From NCBI RefSeq assembly GCF_003148825.1, contig NZ_QGGZ01000020.1, forward strand, positions 1-64,000: a stretch of DNA of 64,000 bases. The letters are read 5' to 3'. Positions 1-8,220 of this stretch are shown here, piece by piece (positions within the stretch are counted from its first letter, which is position 1; each line of letters begins with the position of its first letter). The DNA is from Streptomyces sp. CG 926. Lineage in GTDB: Bacteria > Actinomycetota > Actinomycetes > Streptomycetales > Streptomycetaceae. The notes below the pieces were generated by a model. That model was given only the letters and a program-made list of their open reading frames with translations, was not told the DNA's origin and made no database searches. The translations under genes were made by a program, and so were the position numbers.

Positions 1-233
1 ACGCCCCGGCGCGCGCCCGGCCCCGACCGCCCCGACAACCCACCCCCGACCGCGCCGGCCAGACCCCCGACCGAGCCTCCGCCCCGGACCCCGGCCCCCG
101 GCCCCCGGACCCCGACCCCGGACCGGCCCCCGGAATCCGCCGAGCCTCCGGCCAGGACCCGGCCAGGACCCGGCCAGGCCCCGGCCAGGCCCCCGACCCG
201 GACCCCGGACCCAGGACCCCGCCGAGCCTCCGG
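1..233. repeat. GC-rich non-coding stretch with short direct repeats
   Basis: No convincing gene is visible. The stretch lies downstream of the leftward sensor kinase gene. It contains a run of near-identical units of the type ggacccggcca around 148-190. A 14-base direct repeat (ccgccgagcctccg) occurs at about 137 and again at about 218, just before the kinase stop codon. A response regulator partner for the kinase could lie further left, outside the window. Confidence 0.5.
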
Positions 234-1559
234 CTAGGAACCCGGCAGGGTGAGGACCGCCAACCCCCCGCCCCCCTCCGCCTCCAGGAACTCCAGCCGC
301 GCCCCGATCACCCCGGCCTGCCCCACCGCGATCGTCAGCCCCAGCCCATGCCCCTTGCCGCCCCCGCTGCGGAACCGCTGCGGGCCGTGCGCCTTCAGGT
401 ACGCGGGGAACCCGTCCCCGTGGTCCCGTACGGTCACCACCGGCCCGTCCACCGTCAGGACCACCGGCGTCCGCCCGTGCTTGTGGGCGTTGACCACCAG
501 GTTCCCGAGCACCCGCTCCAGCCTCCGCCGGTCCGTCTCGACGTGCGCGTCCCGGACGATCACCACCTCCGTGTCCGTCCCGGACGCCCGCACCACCCGG
601 CGTACCAGCCGCCCCAGCTGGTGCAGATCGCCCTCCACCACCTCGCCGCCCGAGTCCAGCCGGGAGATCTCCAGCAGGTCCTCCGTCAGTTGCCGCATCG
701 TCCGGACCCGCTCGCGCACCAGCTCCGTCGGCCGGCTCTCGGGCAGCAACTCCGAGGCCGCCTGCAGGCCCGTCAGCGGCGTGCGCAGCTCGTGCGCCAC
801 GTCCGCCGTGAACCGCCGCTCGCTCTCCAGCTTCGACTGCAGGCTCCCGGCCATGGTGTCCAGCGCCGCGGCCACCGTCGCCACCTCGTCCTGGTGCCGC
901 GCGGGGGCCCAGGTCCGCGGGTCGTTCACCCGCGCGTCGAGGTCGCCCTGGGTGATCCGCCGGGCCACCGCCGCCGTCAGGTGCAGCCGCCGGGTCACGC
1001 GGGTCACCGCGAACGCGCCGATCAGCAGCGTCCCGCCGATCGCCAGCAGCGACGACCCGATGATCGCGTTGTCCAGCCCGCTGATCGTCTCGGCGCTCTG
1101 TCCGTAGTCGACGGCGGCCGCGAGCGCCCGGCCGTCCGCCGGACCCGCCGCCCACATGGTCGGGCGGCCCCGGTGGTCCGCCACCAACGTGCCCCGGCGC
1201 CCGCTGACGGCCAGAGCCCGCAGCTCCGGCGGCAGCCCGACGGGGTCCAGCCAGGAACCGCGCGGCAGGGGTTCGCCCGCCTCGTACGCGCGCGAGACCT
1301 CCAACAGCTTGCCGAGGGCCTTCTCCCGCGCCGTGGCCACCGTCTGCCGGGTCACCTCCACGTGCACGAGGGCGCCCAGCACGGCCGCCAGCGAACAGCA
1401 CATCACCACGATGAAGCACGCCGACTTCCAGGTCAGCGTCGCAGTCCACGAAGGCAACCGCACACGTGGCACACGTGGCACACGTGGCACACGTGGCACA
1501 CGCGGCACACGCGGCACACGCGGCCCACGCCGCACCCGCACCCGCCGCACAGGCGTCAC
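234..1559 (-). CDS. HAMP-domain membrane sensor histidine kinase
   Basis: Two-component sensor kinase of 441 residues. An N-terminal cytoplasmic tail (residues about 12-33) is a run of Arg-Val-Pro repeats. It is followed by a membrane segment (about 45-68), an extracytoplasmic sensor of about 90 residues, a second membrane segment (about 168-188), a HAMP linker, the phosphoacceptor helix with the H box FTADVAHELRTPL, and an ATPase domain with the N box (NLVVNAHKHG) and a G box (GLGLTIA). The start overlaps the stop of the upstream lipoprotein gene by 4 bases, so the two are probably co-translated. No response regulator is in the window. The pairing resembles the CseA/CseC idea of a lipoprotein tuning a kinase, but orthology to cseC is not shown. 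Confidence 0.9.
   Translation of the reverse strand: MTPVRRVRVRRGPRVPRVPRVPRVPRVPRVPRVRLPSWTATLTWKSACFIVVMCCSLAAVLGALVHVEVTRQTVATAREKALGKLLEVSRAYEAGEPLPRGSWLDPVGLPPELRALAVSGRRGTLVADHRGRPTMWAAGPADGRALAAAVDYGQSAETISGLDNAIIGSSLLAIGGTLLIGAFAVTRVTRRLHLTAAVARRITQGDLDARVNDPRTWAPARHQDEVATVAAALDTMAGSLQSKLESERRFTADVAHELRTPLTGLQAASELLPESRPTELVRERVRTMRQLTEDLLEISRLDSGGEVVEGDLHQLGRLVRRVVRASGTDTEVVIVRDAHVETDRRRLERVLGNLVVNAHKHGRTPVVLTVDGPVVTVRDHGDGFPAYLKAHGPQRFRSGGGKGHGLGLTIAVGQAGVIGARLEFLEAEGGGGLAVLTLPGS
1462..1524. repeat. Seven tandem 9-bp units inside the kinase gene
   Basis: Four copies of acacgtggc are followed by three of acacgcggc, in perfect 9-base register. Read on the minus strand in the kinase frame each unit encodes Arg-Val-Pro, so copy-number change would not shift the frame. 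Confidence 0.9.
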
Positions 1560-2302
1560 GGCCGGCCCGGCACGGGCGCGGGCTCCCGGTTGCCCGGGCC
1601 TTGCGGATTGCCCGGCACCCGTACGATCTGCTCGCGCGTGGGCAACATGGTGAGCTGCTTCTCGTCCCAGGACCAGGCGGTGATCAGCTCGTAGCCGTGG
1701 TTGCCGCTGGGCACCCGCAGGACCACGTCACCCCCGGCCAGTTCCACCGAGATGACGGTCTCCGTGGTCGCCATGATCCGGTTGAGCCGTCCGTCCGGGT
1801 CGGCCGTGTAGACCCGTACGGACATCATCTTGTCCGGGAACTCGATGCCGACGATCAGCTCGTCCTTCCCGTTGCCCGTGAGGTCCCGGTAGTACGGCTT
1901 GAGCACCGGGCACGCCTCCGGCTCCTCCTCGTCCTTGTCCGCGCCCTTCGCGCATTCCCGGATCGCGGCCGCCGTCCGGGGCGGCATGCCGTCCGCGCCG
2001 ACCTCGGTGTTCGGATTGGTGGTCAGCTCGGCCTGGACGAGGGCCACCGGGTCGACGGCGTGCACGTCCTGGTCGCGGACCGGCGGGATCCCCTTGATGT
2101 ACTCGGGCGGGGCGCCACCCGGATCGGCGGGCGGTACGGACGCGCCGCGACGGTCGGGCCACAGATGTACGGGCCCGCTCGCGGTCGGCGTGGAGCCGGC
2201 GCTCACCAGCCCGCCGCTGTCCCCGCAGCCGGCCAGCAGCGGCACCAGCGCGAGGAGGGGGAGCACCGTGCGCGCGGGCAGACGCAAGCGCAACCTGTTC
2301 AC
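1556..2302 (-). CDS. Putative lipoprotein of unknown function
   Basis: The protein has 248 residues and starts at GTG. A type II signal peptide ends in the lipobox LLAGC at about residues 21-25, so the mature protein is probably anchored outside the membrane. The body has a segment DLTGNGKDELIVGIEF (about residues 140-160), which resembles one FG-GAP/VCBS-like calcium-loop repeat, and a Pro-rich C-terminal tail. It overlaps the downstream sensor kinase by 4 bases, which suggests that it modulates or senses for that kinase. I do not recognise a named family. Confidence 0.8.
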   Translation of the reverse strand: MNRLRLRLPARTVLPLLALVPLLAGCGDSGGLVSAGSTPTASGPVHLWPDRRGASVPPADPGGAPPEYIKGIPPVRDQDVHAVDPVALVQAELTTNPNTEVGADGMPPRTAAAIRECAKGADKDEEEPEACPVLKPYYRDLTGNGKDELIVGIEFPDKMMSVRVYTADPDGRLNRIMATTETVISVELAGGDVVLRVPSGNHGYELITAWSWDEKQLTMLPTREQIVRVPGNPQGPGNREPAPVPGRP

Positions 2303-2388
2303 AGCTCCCGTGCCCTTCTGCCCGCGACATGCCGACGGTCGATCACGTCAACCATATGCGGTGGAACATCCGTTTTTACCCTGAGGTC

Positions 2389-3069
2389 TCAGCTGTCCGT
2401 GCGTCCTCGGCGCAGCATGGCGAAGCCCAGCCCGGCCGCACCGACCGCCGCGATGCCGCCCGCGGCGGCGAGCAGCAGCACGCCGTCGCCCGGACCGTCC
2501 GCCAGCGTACTCAGCCGCCGACCGCCGCCGGACCCCTCGGCGACGACGTGGGTGTCCCCGCTGGTCGCCTTCCGGGGGCCGGAGACCGGGACGACCTGCC
2601 CACCGGGCGCGTCGCCGCGGGTTTCGGTGCGGGCTTCGGTGCGGGCCGCGCTCCGGGTCCCGGTCTTGTGCCCGTCGCCCGCCACGGTGTGGTCGACGCC
2701 CCGGGCCGGGACGTCACCCATCCAGGAGCTGAGCCGCCCCGCGGAGTCCAGTGCCGCGTGCAGGTCCCCGGAGCCACCGAAGGCGGTGACCCCGTCACGA
2801 CTCGTCAGGGTGGCCGCCGTGGAGCCGTCGGCCGCCAGGATCTCGGCCTGGTAGGCCCCGTCGGCCGTGCGGTACAGCTTCGCCGTGGAGACCCCGTCCG
2901 CGAGCGCGAGGCTTTTGACGAGGGTCGTGCGCGGGGCCGCGGAGTGCGCGGACGAGGCCGCGGGCACCCCGTCGGCCAGGGCGGCGGCCGTGGGCAGCGC
3001 CAGCAGGCTTCCGGCGCACGCGGTCACGGCGGCGGCGCGAACGAGAGTGCGGCGGCTGACGGTGCTCAC
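2389..3069 (-). CDS. Secreted, C-terminally membrane-anchored protein of unknown function
   Basis: The protein has 226 residues. The GTG start is preceded by a GAAGGA ribosome site. A signal sequence with twin arginines (SRRTLVRAAAVTACAG) is followed by a probable Ala-x-Ala cleavage near residue 32. A soluble Ala/Gly/Thr-rich region follows, then a single hydrophobic segment (about residues 198-217) and a short basic tail MLRRGRTDS. This layout is typical of Streptomyces proteins exported and left anchored in the membrane. The twin-arginine motif could mean Tat export but is not decisive. Function unknown. Confidence 0.75.
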   Translation of the reverse strand: MSTVSRRTLVRAAAVTACAGSLLALPTAAALADGVPAASSAHSAAPRTTLVKSLALADGVSTAKLYRTADGAYQAEILAADGSTAATLTSRDGVTAFGGSGDLHAALDSAGRLSSWMGDVPARGVDHTVAGDGHKTGTRSAARTEARTETRGDAPGGQVVPVSGPRKATSGDTHVVAEGSGGGRRLSTLADGPGDGVLLLAAAGGIAAVGAAGLGFAMLRRGRTDS

Positions 3070-3255
3070 GGGGGAATCCTTCGGTGCCGGTCAGGGCCTG
3101 GGCCATCCAGGTGGGTCAAACCTAGGGCTCGGCCGTTGCGGCAGCGCCCCGTTCATGTAACAGCGGCGTCGCAACGTTCCGTCGGAGTCGTTACACATCC
3201 GAGGGATTGCCCTGCGGCGCCCCGGCTGCTCCCATGGACGGCGGGGGTGAGGGCG

Positions 3256-4086
3256 ATGCGCGGACTCAAGGTACTGCCGAGCGGCCGGCCCGGCCGCGGC
3301 CGGCTGTATGTCAACCTGCCCGACGGGCAGGCGGTGGGCTGGTACGACCGGCAGGCCAACCGGATCAGTGTCCTGGCGGACGATCACCGCGAGGCGATCG
3401 TGGCGGTGCTCCGCCCCTACCTGAGCGGGACGGTCTCGATCGGCCCGCCCCCGGTGCCCACGGCCTCCGACCTGCGGCGTCTCGCACTGCTGCCGGACGC
3501 GGACCTGGCGCCCAACCGGCCCGGCGAGACCTTACTGGGCGAACTGGAACACGGTCCGGCCGGCACCAGAGCCCGGCACCGACTCCGCCAGGACCTGACC
3601 GCGCAGCAGCGGATGGGCGACTCCTTCGACGCCCTGGAGGCGGAAGGTTGGCGCGCCCTGCACTGCGTCCCGCTCCCGGGCCTGGGCCACATCGACCACC
3701 TTCTCATCGGCCCGGCGGGCATCTTCTGCGTGCGTACGGTCCCGGGCCGGCGTCAGCGCGCGGTGGTCGGCGACCTCCTGCTCACGGTGGGCCGCGCGGA
3801 ACCCCGCCCGGACCCCCGCTGGATCCGCCGCGCGGCGACCTTCGCCTCGGCGGCCCTGGCCGCCAAGGTCACCCCGGCGCTGGCGGTGGTCGACGCCTCA
3901 CGGGTCGAGACGGCCCCCACGGTCCGCGACATCCGCATCCTCCAGCCCCCGACGGCGACCCCGACCCTCACCACGTCCCCCACGACCCTGAAACCCCCGG
4001 AAGTGGAAGCCCTCTTCGCCCAGGCCCGTGACACCACCACCTGGCTACGCCCGAGCGGCGCCCAATCCGGCCTCGCCGGCGTTTGA
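3256..4086 (+). CDS. NERD (nuclease-related) domain protein
   Basis: About 276 residues from ATG 3256; an in-frame GTG at 3247 is the alternative start. The central region (about residues 115-200) matches the NERD pattern: a short helix, then GWRALHCVPLPGLGHIDHLL with the characteristic G-x-(I/V)-D-H-x-(L/V) core, GPAGIFCVRTVPG and a following helix. NERD is a PD-(D/E)xK-like fold associated with nucleic-acid processing, but its role in Streptomyces is not established. Codon 93 (3532-3534) is TTA, the rare bldA-dependent leucine codon. The gene ends inside an intergenic repeat that supplies its last codons and stop. Confidence 0.8.
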   Translation: MRGLKVLPSGRPGRGRLYVNLPDGQAVGWYDRQANRISVLADDHREAIVAVLRPYLSGTVSIGPPPVPTASDLRRLALLPDADLAPNRPGETLLGELEHGPAGTRARHRLRQDLTAQQRMGDSFDALEAEGWRALHCVPLPGLGHIDHLLIGPAGIFCVRTVPGRRQRAVVGDLLLTVGRAEPRPDPRWIRRAATFASAALAAKVTPALAVVDASRVETAPTVRDIRILQPPTATPTLTTSPTTLKPPEVEALFAQARDTTTWLRPSGAQSGLAGV

Positions 4087-4155
4087 GCGCTCCCCGGCAC
4101 CGTCCCCGCCGGCGTTCGAGGCGCGGGGTCCGGGGCGGAGCCCCGGTTTCGGGAA
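4060..4155. repeat. Streptomyces-type intergenic GCCGGCGTTTGAG repeat
   Basis: Two related copies of the motif gccggcgttTGAG / gccggcgttCGAG lie about 40 bases apart. They are followed by gcgcggggtccggggcgg and then agccccgg, which can fold back. This motif is, to my knowledge, scattered through Streptomyces intergenic regions. The first copy supplies the C-terminal codons and stop of the NERD gene. Confidence 0.6.
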
Positions 4156-4231
4156 AGGGCGGGTAGGGCGTGTAGGGGGAAGCGCCGCAGGCTCCGCTCC
4201 GATCCGCCCCGCCCGGCCGCCCCGACCCGCC

Positions 4232-5392
4232 TCAGGCGGAGGTCCGCTTCCGCGGCGTCGCGGTCTTCTTCGCAGCCGCCGCCGCACCGGTCTTCTTCGC
4301 CGCCGCGGTCTTGGCCGTACTCTTCGCCGCGCTCTTGGTCGCGCCCGTGCCGCCCGCGCGCGAAGTCGACCTGCCCGCCGCCGACTTGCCACTGCTCGCC
4401 GTCGTCGACTTCTTCTTCGTCGCGGCCGAGGCCGCCGTCTTCTTGGCCGAAGCCGCCGTCGACTTCTTCCCGCCGACCGCCTTCGGCGCGGCAGCACCCG
4501 TACCCGTACCCCGCCCCGTACCCGCACGCGCCCCGGCCTTCCGCCGGATCGGCGTGACCTCGGCCTCCGCCTCGCCCTCGGCGCCCCCGGAGTCCTCGTC
4601 CGCCCCCGCCTCCCCCCGGGAAGCCTTCGCGGCCCGCACGCTCTTCTCCAACGCCGCCATCAGGTCGATCACCTGACCGCCGGCCGGCTCCACCACGGCC
4701 TCCGTCGGCTCGAACGCCCCACCCGACTTCGCCACGATCAGCGCCTCCACGGCCTCCCGGTAGTCGTCGTGCAGCGACGCCATCTCCACGTCCCCCAGCG
4801 TCGCCATCAGCGCGTCAGCCAGGTCGAGTTCGGCGTCCCGCACGGTCACGTCGGCCTCCGGCGCCACGCCCTCCGGCGCCCGGATCTCGTCCGGCCACAA
4901 CAGCCCGTGCATCGCGATCACGTCGTCCACGACCCGCAGCATGCCCAGCCGCTCGCGCCCCCGCAGCGCGTACTTGGCGATCGCGACCTTCCGGCTCCGC
5001 TTGAGCGCCTCCCGTAGCAGCGTGTACGGCTTCGCCGCCGTCGCCCCGTTCGCCGCGAGGTAGTACGCCGCGTCCATCTGCAGCGGATCGATCTCGTCCG
5101 CCGGTACGAACGACATGATCTCGATCGTCTTCGCGGTCGCCAGCGGCAGCTGCGCCAGGTCCTCGTCCGTGATCGGGACGATCGACCCGTCGGCCTCCTC
5201 GTACCCCTTGCCGATCTCGGCGCTCGGCACCTCCTCCCCGTCCAGCTCGCACACCTTGCGGTACCGGACGCGCCCGCCGTCATTCACATGGATCTGGCGG
5301 AAGGAGATCGAGTGGCTCTCGGTGGCGTTCACGAGCTTGATCGGGATGCTGACCAGGCCGAAGGAGATCGCCCCGTTCCAAATGGATCGCAC
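4232..5392 (-). CDS. ku: Ku protein, non-homologous end joining
   Basis: DNA end-binding Ku of 386 residues that forms a ring on double-strand breaks and recruits LigD-type enzymes. The N-terminus MRSIWNGAISFGLVSIPIKL and following blocks (GYEEADGSIVPITDEDL, LLREAL, RERLGMLR) are typical of bacterial Ku over residues 1-260. The C-terminal 120 residues form a long Lys/Ala/Thr-rich basic tail with KKTAA-type repeats, like an H1 tail, seen in actinobacterial Ku and proposed to aid DNA threading. The GTG start has an AGGAGG site 5 bases upstream. The gene is divergent from the LigD-type polymerase with only 31 bases between starts. Confidence 0.95.
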   Translation of the reverse strand: MRSIWNGAISFGLVSIPIKLVNATESHSISFRQIHVNDGGRVRYRKVCELDGEEVPSAEIGKGYEEADGSIVPITDEDLAQLPLATAKTIEIMSFVPADEIDPLQMDAAYYLAANGATAAKPYTLLREALKRSRKVAIAKYALRGRERLGMLRVVDDVIAMHGLLWPDEIRAPEGVAPEADVTVRDAELDLADALMATLGDVEMASLHDDYREAVEALIVAKSGGAFEPTEAVVEPAGGQVIDLMAALEKSVRAAKASRGEAGADEDSGGAEGEAEAEVTPIRRKAGARAGTGRGTGTGAAAPKAVGGKKSTAASAKKTAASAATKKKSTTASSGKSAAGRSTSRAGGTGATKSAAKSTAKTAAAKKTGAAAAAKKTATPRKRTSA

Positions 5393-5423
5393 GGTTCCTC
5401 CTGTTTCGTGGCAGTCTCATCGT

Positions 5424-6374
5424 ATGACGCCGATCACATTGGTGGAGGGCCGTCGCATCGCGCTCAGCAATCTCGACAAGGTCCTCTACCCGGAGACCGG
5501 CTTCACCAAGGGCGAGGTGCTGCACTACTACGCCACCGTCGCGGACCCGCTGCTCGCCCACATCCACGACCGACCGGTGTCCTTCCTGCGCTACCCCGAC
5601 GGTCCGGACGGCCAGCTCTTCTTCACCAAGAATCCGCCGCCCGGCACGCCCGACTGGGTGAGGACCACCCCCGTGCCGCGCTCCGAGGACCTCTCCGCCG
5701 CCCAGGTGGTCGTCGCCGACCTGGCCACCCTCATGTGGTCCGCCAACCTCGTCGTGGAGTTCCACACCCCCCAGTGGACCGCCGGCCACCCCGCCCTTGC
5801 CGACCGGATGGTCCTCGACCTCGACCCCGGCCCGCCCGCCACCGTCGTCGAGTGCTGCGCCGCCGCGCTCTGGCTGCGCGAGCGGCTCGCCGCCGACGGC
5901 CTGCACGCCTACGCCAAGACCTCCGGCTCCAAGGGCATGCACCTGGCCGTGCCGCTGGAGCCGACCCCGTCCGAGCGGGTGTCCGCGTACGCGAAGCGGC
6001 TCGCGCAGGAGGCCGAGCGCGAGCTCCCCGAACTGGTCGTGCACCGGATGGCCAAGGCGCTGCGCCCCGGCAAGGTCTTCGTCGACCACAGCCAGAACGC
6101 AGCAGCCAAGACCACCGCCGCGCCCTACACCCTGCGCGCGCGGGCCCGACCGACCGTGTCCGCGCCCGTGTCCTGGGCGGAGGTCGAGGCCTGCCGGACC
6201 GCCGCCGACCTCGTCTTCCTCGCCGACGACATCGCCCCGAGGCTCGCCCGTGACGGGGACCTCTTCGGCCCGCTGACCGACCCCGAGCAGGCCCGCCCGC
6301 TCCCCGGCACCGGGACGGCGACCGGCACCGGCTCCGGGACGGGGACGGCGCCAGGGGCCGGGACCCGGCCGTGA
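5424..6374 (+). CDS. LigD-type primase-polymerase (NHEJ polymerase domain)
   Basis: Stand-alone polymerase domain of 316 residues, of the AEP primase-polymerase family that fills gaps and adds ribonucleotides at broken ends. It starts at ATG 5424 with MTPITLVEGRRIALSNLDKV. Visible family blocks are LDLDPGPPATV (metal-binding DxD, about residues 133-142), KTSGSKGMHLAVPL, and HSQNAAAKTTAAPYTLRARA near the end. The C-terminus is a low-complexity Gly/Thr tail. No ribosome site is evident, so translation may be leaderless. Its last 4 bases overlap the ligase gene. Most bacteria fuse polymerase, phosphoesterase and ligase into one LigD; here they are split and no phosphoesterase domain is present. 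Confidence 0.92.
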   Translation: MTPITLVEGRRIALSNLDKVLYPETGFTKGEVLHYYATVADPLLAHIHDRPVSFLRYPDGPDGQLFFTKNPPPGTPDWVRTTPVPRSEDLSAAQVVVADLATLMWSANLVVEFHTPQWTAGHPALADRMVLDLDPGPPATVVECCAAALWLRERLAADGLHAYAKTSGSKGMHLAVPLEPTPSERVSAYAKRLAQEAERELPELVVHRMAKALRPGKVFVDHSQNAAAKTTAAPYTLRARARPTVSAPVSWAEVEACRTAADLVFLADDIAPRLARDGDLFGPLTDPEQARPLPGTGTATGTGSGTGTAPGAGTRP

Positions 6375-7258
6375 TCCGCGTCGCGCTGGCCGCCGCCGTA
6401 CGGACCCTGCCGCGCGGGGCGGGGCTGGCGTACGAGCCGAAGTTCGACGGCCACCGGCTCGTCGTGCTGCGCTCGGCGACCGACGTGACGCTCCAGGCCC
6501 GCTCCGGTCGGATCGTGACCAGCGCCTTCCCCGACCTGGCCGCGGCCGCGCTGCTGCTGCCCGCCGACACGGTCCTCGACGGCGAGGTGGTGGTCTGGCA
6601 CGCGGGGCGTACGGACTTCGCCCTGGTGCAGCGGCGGGCGGCGGCCACCGCCGCCCGGGCCGCCGTCCTCGCGCAGCGCCTGCCCGCCTCGTACGCCGCC
6701 TTCGACGTGCTGGAACTGGCCGGGCTGGACCTGCGCGGCCGCCCCTACGAACGCCGCCGGGCCCTCCTCGTCGACCTGCTGCTGCCGCTGGGACCGCCGT
6801 TGCAGCCGGTGCCGATGACCACCGACCCGGAACTGGCCGCCACCTGGTACGAGACCCTGCCGGCCAGCGGTATCGAGGGCCTCGTCGTGAAACGGCTCGA
6901 CCAGACCTACCCGGCCGGCCGGCGCGGCTGGCAGAAGCTGCGGCACACCGACGTCCGCGACGCGGCGGTGGTCGGCTACACCGGCACCCCGCGCCGCCCG
7001 CTCGCCCTGGTACTCGTCCTGCCGGTCGGGGACGAGACCCCGCTGGTGTCGAGCCCGCTGAGCGCGGCACTGCGGGCGGAGGTGGCCGCCGAGGTGGCCG
7101 CCCGCGGGGCGGCCTCGCCCTCCCTGGCCACGGTCACGGCCATCGGGCTCGGGGAGGTCCCCTTCCGGGCCCTCGACCCACCGCTCACGGCCGAGGTCCG
7201 CTGCACCTCGGCCCGGCACCCGCCGCCGGAGGTGCTCCGGCTACGGACAGACCTCTGA
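6371..7258 (+). CDS. ATP-dependent DNA ligase (LigD/LigC-type)
   Basis: ATP-dependent ligase of 295 residues. The nucleotidyl-transfer motif I is EPKFDGHR near residue 23, with the Lys as the AMP acceptor. Later motifs include LDGEVVVWH, AFDVLELAG, IEGLVVKRL and WQKLRH, followed by a short OB-fold. The GTG start is coupled to the stop of the polymerase gene (GTGA overlap), so the two are made together and probably work with the divergently encoded Ku. The length fits the ligase part of LigD. Confidence 0.92.
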   Translation: MIRVALAAAVRTLPRGAGLAYEPKFDGHRLVVLRSATDVTLQARSGRIVTSAFPDLAAAALLLPADTVLDGEVVVWHAGRTDFALVQRRAAATAARAAVLAQRLPASYAAFDVLELAGLDLRGRPYERRRALLVDLLLPLGPPLQPVPMTTDPELAATWYETLPASGIEGLVVKRLDQTYPAGRRGWQKLRHTDVRDAAVVGYTGTPRRPLALVLVLPVGDETPLVSSPLSAALRAEVAAEVAARGAASPSLATVTAIGLGEVPFRALDPPLTAEVRCTSARHPPPEVLRLRTDL

Positions 7259-7382
7259 CCCGCGCGGGAGGCGCGGGTCGGAGGCCGTCGAAGTGGGTGC
7301 GTGCCGGGTGGTGCGGCGGATGGTGCGGCGGGGGTGGTGCGGCGGGTGGTGCGGCGGGGGTGGTGCGGCGGGTGGTGCGGCG
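7259..7382. repeat. Tandem ggtggtgcggcgg-type repeats between convergent genes
   Basis: From about 7308 to 7380 the sequence is built from alternating gtggtgcggcggg and ggtggtgcggcggg units. It fills the gap between the convergent ligase gene and the DUF6479-like gene. No gene or simple hairpin terminator is evident. Confidence 0.7.
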
Positions 7383-7778
7383 TCAGGCGTGTGCGCCGCG
7401 CCCGGCGTCCGGGGGAGCCCCCGGCTGTGGATGCGGCCCCGGGCCTTCCGGCAACTTGTAGCCGGACTCCCGTTCCGCCCGGACCTCGTCCGGATGGGTG
7501 GAGGTGGTGGAGCCGAAGTTCCCGTAGCCCTGCATCTCGTGCGGCCGGAGACCCCCCTCGGGGATCTCCACCTGGTCCCGCTCCTCGCGGACCTCGTAGA
7601 CCGCCCCGCCCTCCGGCAGGTGGGGCTGGCTCTCGGCGGTGGGCGGGGGTGGCTCCTTCTCCCGTACCTTCTTGCCCAGCAGGAAGCCGCCCAGCAGGAA
7701 GCCGGCGACGAGGATGCCGACGACCAGGAACCAGGCGATGTCGGCAAGGGTCGCGTCCACGCTCAGGGTCGTGTCCAT
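7383..7778 (-). CDS. Small membrane protein, DUF6479-like
   Basis: 131 residues from ATG 7778. An N-terminal hydrophobic segment (about residues 13-38, ending LGGFLLGKKVREKE) anchors the protein. A charged, Pro/Glu-rich cytoplasmic tail follows, with blocks like GGAVYEVREERDQVEIP and GYGNFGSTTSTHPDE. The layout matches small Streptomyces proteins annotated DUF6479, whose function is unknown. An in-frame ATG 9 bases upstream is the alternative start. Confidence 0.75.
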   Translation of the reverse strand: MDTTLSVDATLADIAWFLVVGILVAGFLLGGFLLGKKVREKEPPPPTAESQPHLPEGGAVYEVREERDQVEIPEGGLRPHEMQGYGNFGSTTSTHPDEVRAERESGYKLPEGPGPHPQPGAPPDAGRGAHA

Positions 7779-7887
7779 ACCGACCATGTTCCCGCACGCA
7801 GGTCCGAAATGCTTCGCTATGCCCTGGATGCCGTGGGCCATCCGGGGTACACGCCCGGTACACGCCGACGTGAGAAGGAGGCCGACG

Positions 7888-8211
7888 ATGCCCCGCGGAT
7901 CGTCCCCGAAGCGCGAACGACAGTACGAACACATCAAGGAAGGTCTGGAGGAGCGCGGCGAGCCGGAGGAGAAGGCGAAGGAGATCGCCGCCCGGACCGT
8001 GAACAAGGAACGAGCCAGGGCCGGCGAATCCCGGACCGCGAGCAGGGAATCCCTCCAGGACATCTCCTCGTCCCGGCGCGGAGGCCTGCACTCCCACTCG
8101 GGCGCGCAGGGCCCCACGTACGAACAGCTCTACGCCGAGGCCCGGCGCCGCAACATCCACGGCCGCTCGGACATGAACAAGACACAGCTCAAACGGGCCT
8201 TGGGCGAGTGA
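7888..8211 (+). CDS. Small basic protein with Rho-N/SAP-like C-terminus
   Basis: 107 residues; the ATG has an excellent AGAAGGAGG site 8 bases upstream. The N-terminal part is highly charged and helical (RERQYEHIKEGLEERGEPEEKAKEIAAR pattern). The end (TYEQLYAEARRRNIHGRSDMNKTQLKRAL) resembles a Rho N-terminal or SAP-type helix-extended-loop-helix module that binds nucleic acid. Such proteins are often labelled plasmid stabilisation protein in Streptomyces without proof. Inferred role: nucleic-acid binding; the target is unknown. Confidence 0.8.
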   Translation: MPRGSSPKRERQYEHIKEGLEERGEPEEKAKEIAARTVNKERARAGESRTASRESLQDISSSRRGGLHSHSGAQGPTYEQLYAEARRRNIHGRSDMNKTQLKRALGE

Positions 8212-8220
8212 AGGCCCCGG

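Noticed and set aside
1462..1524. CRISPR-like array
   Set aside because: Units are contiguous 9-mers without spacers and lie in a coding frame.
348..1694. A 448-codon plus-strand frame over the sensor kinase
   Set aside because: Pro/Arg/His-rich antisense shadow; the histidine kinase on the minus strand is unambiguous.
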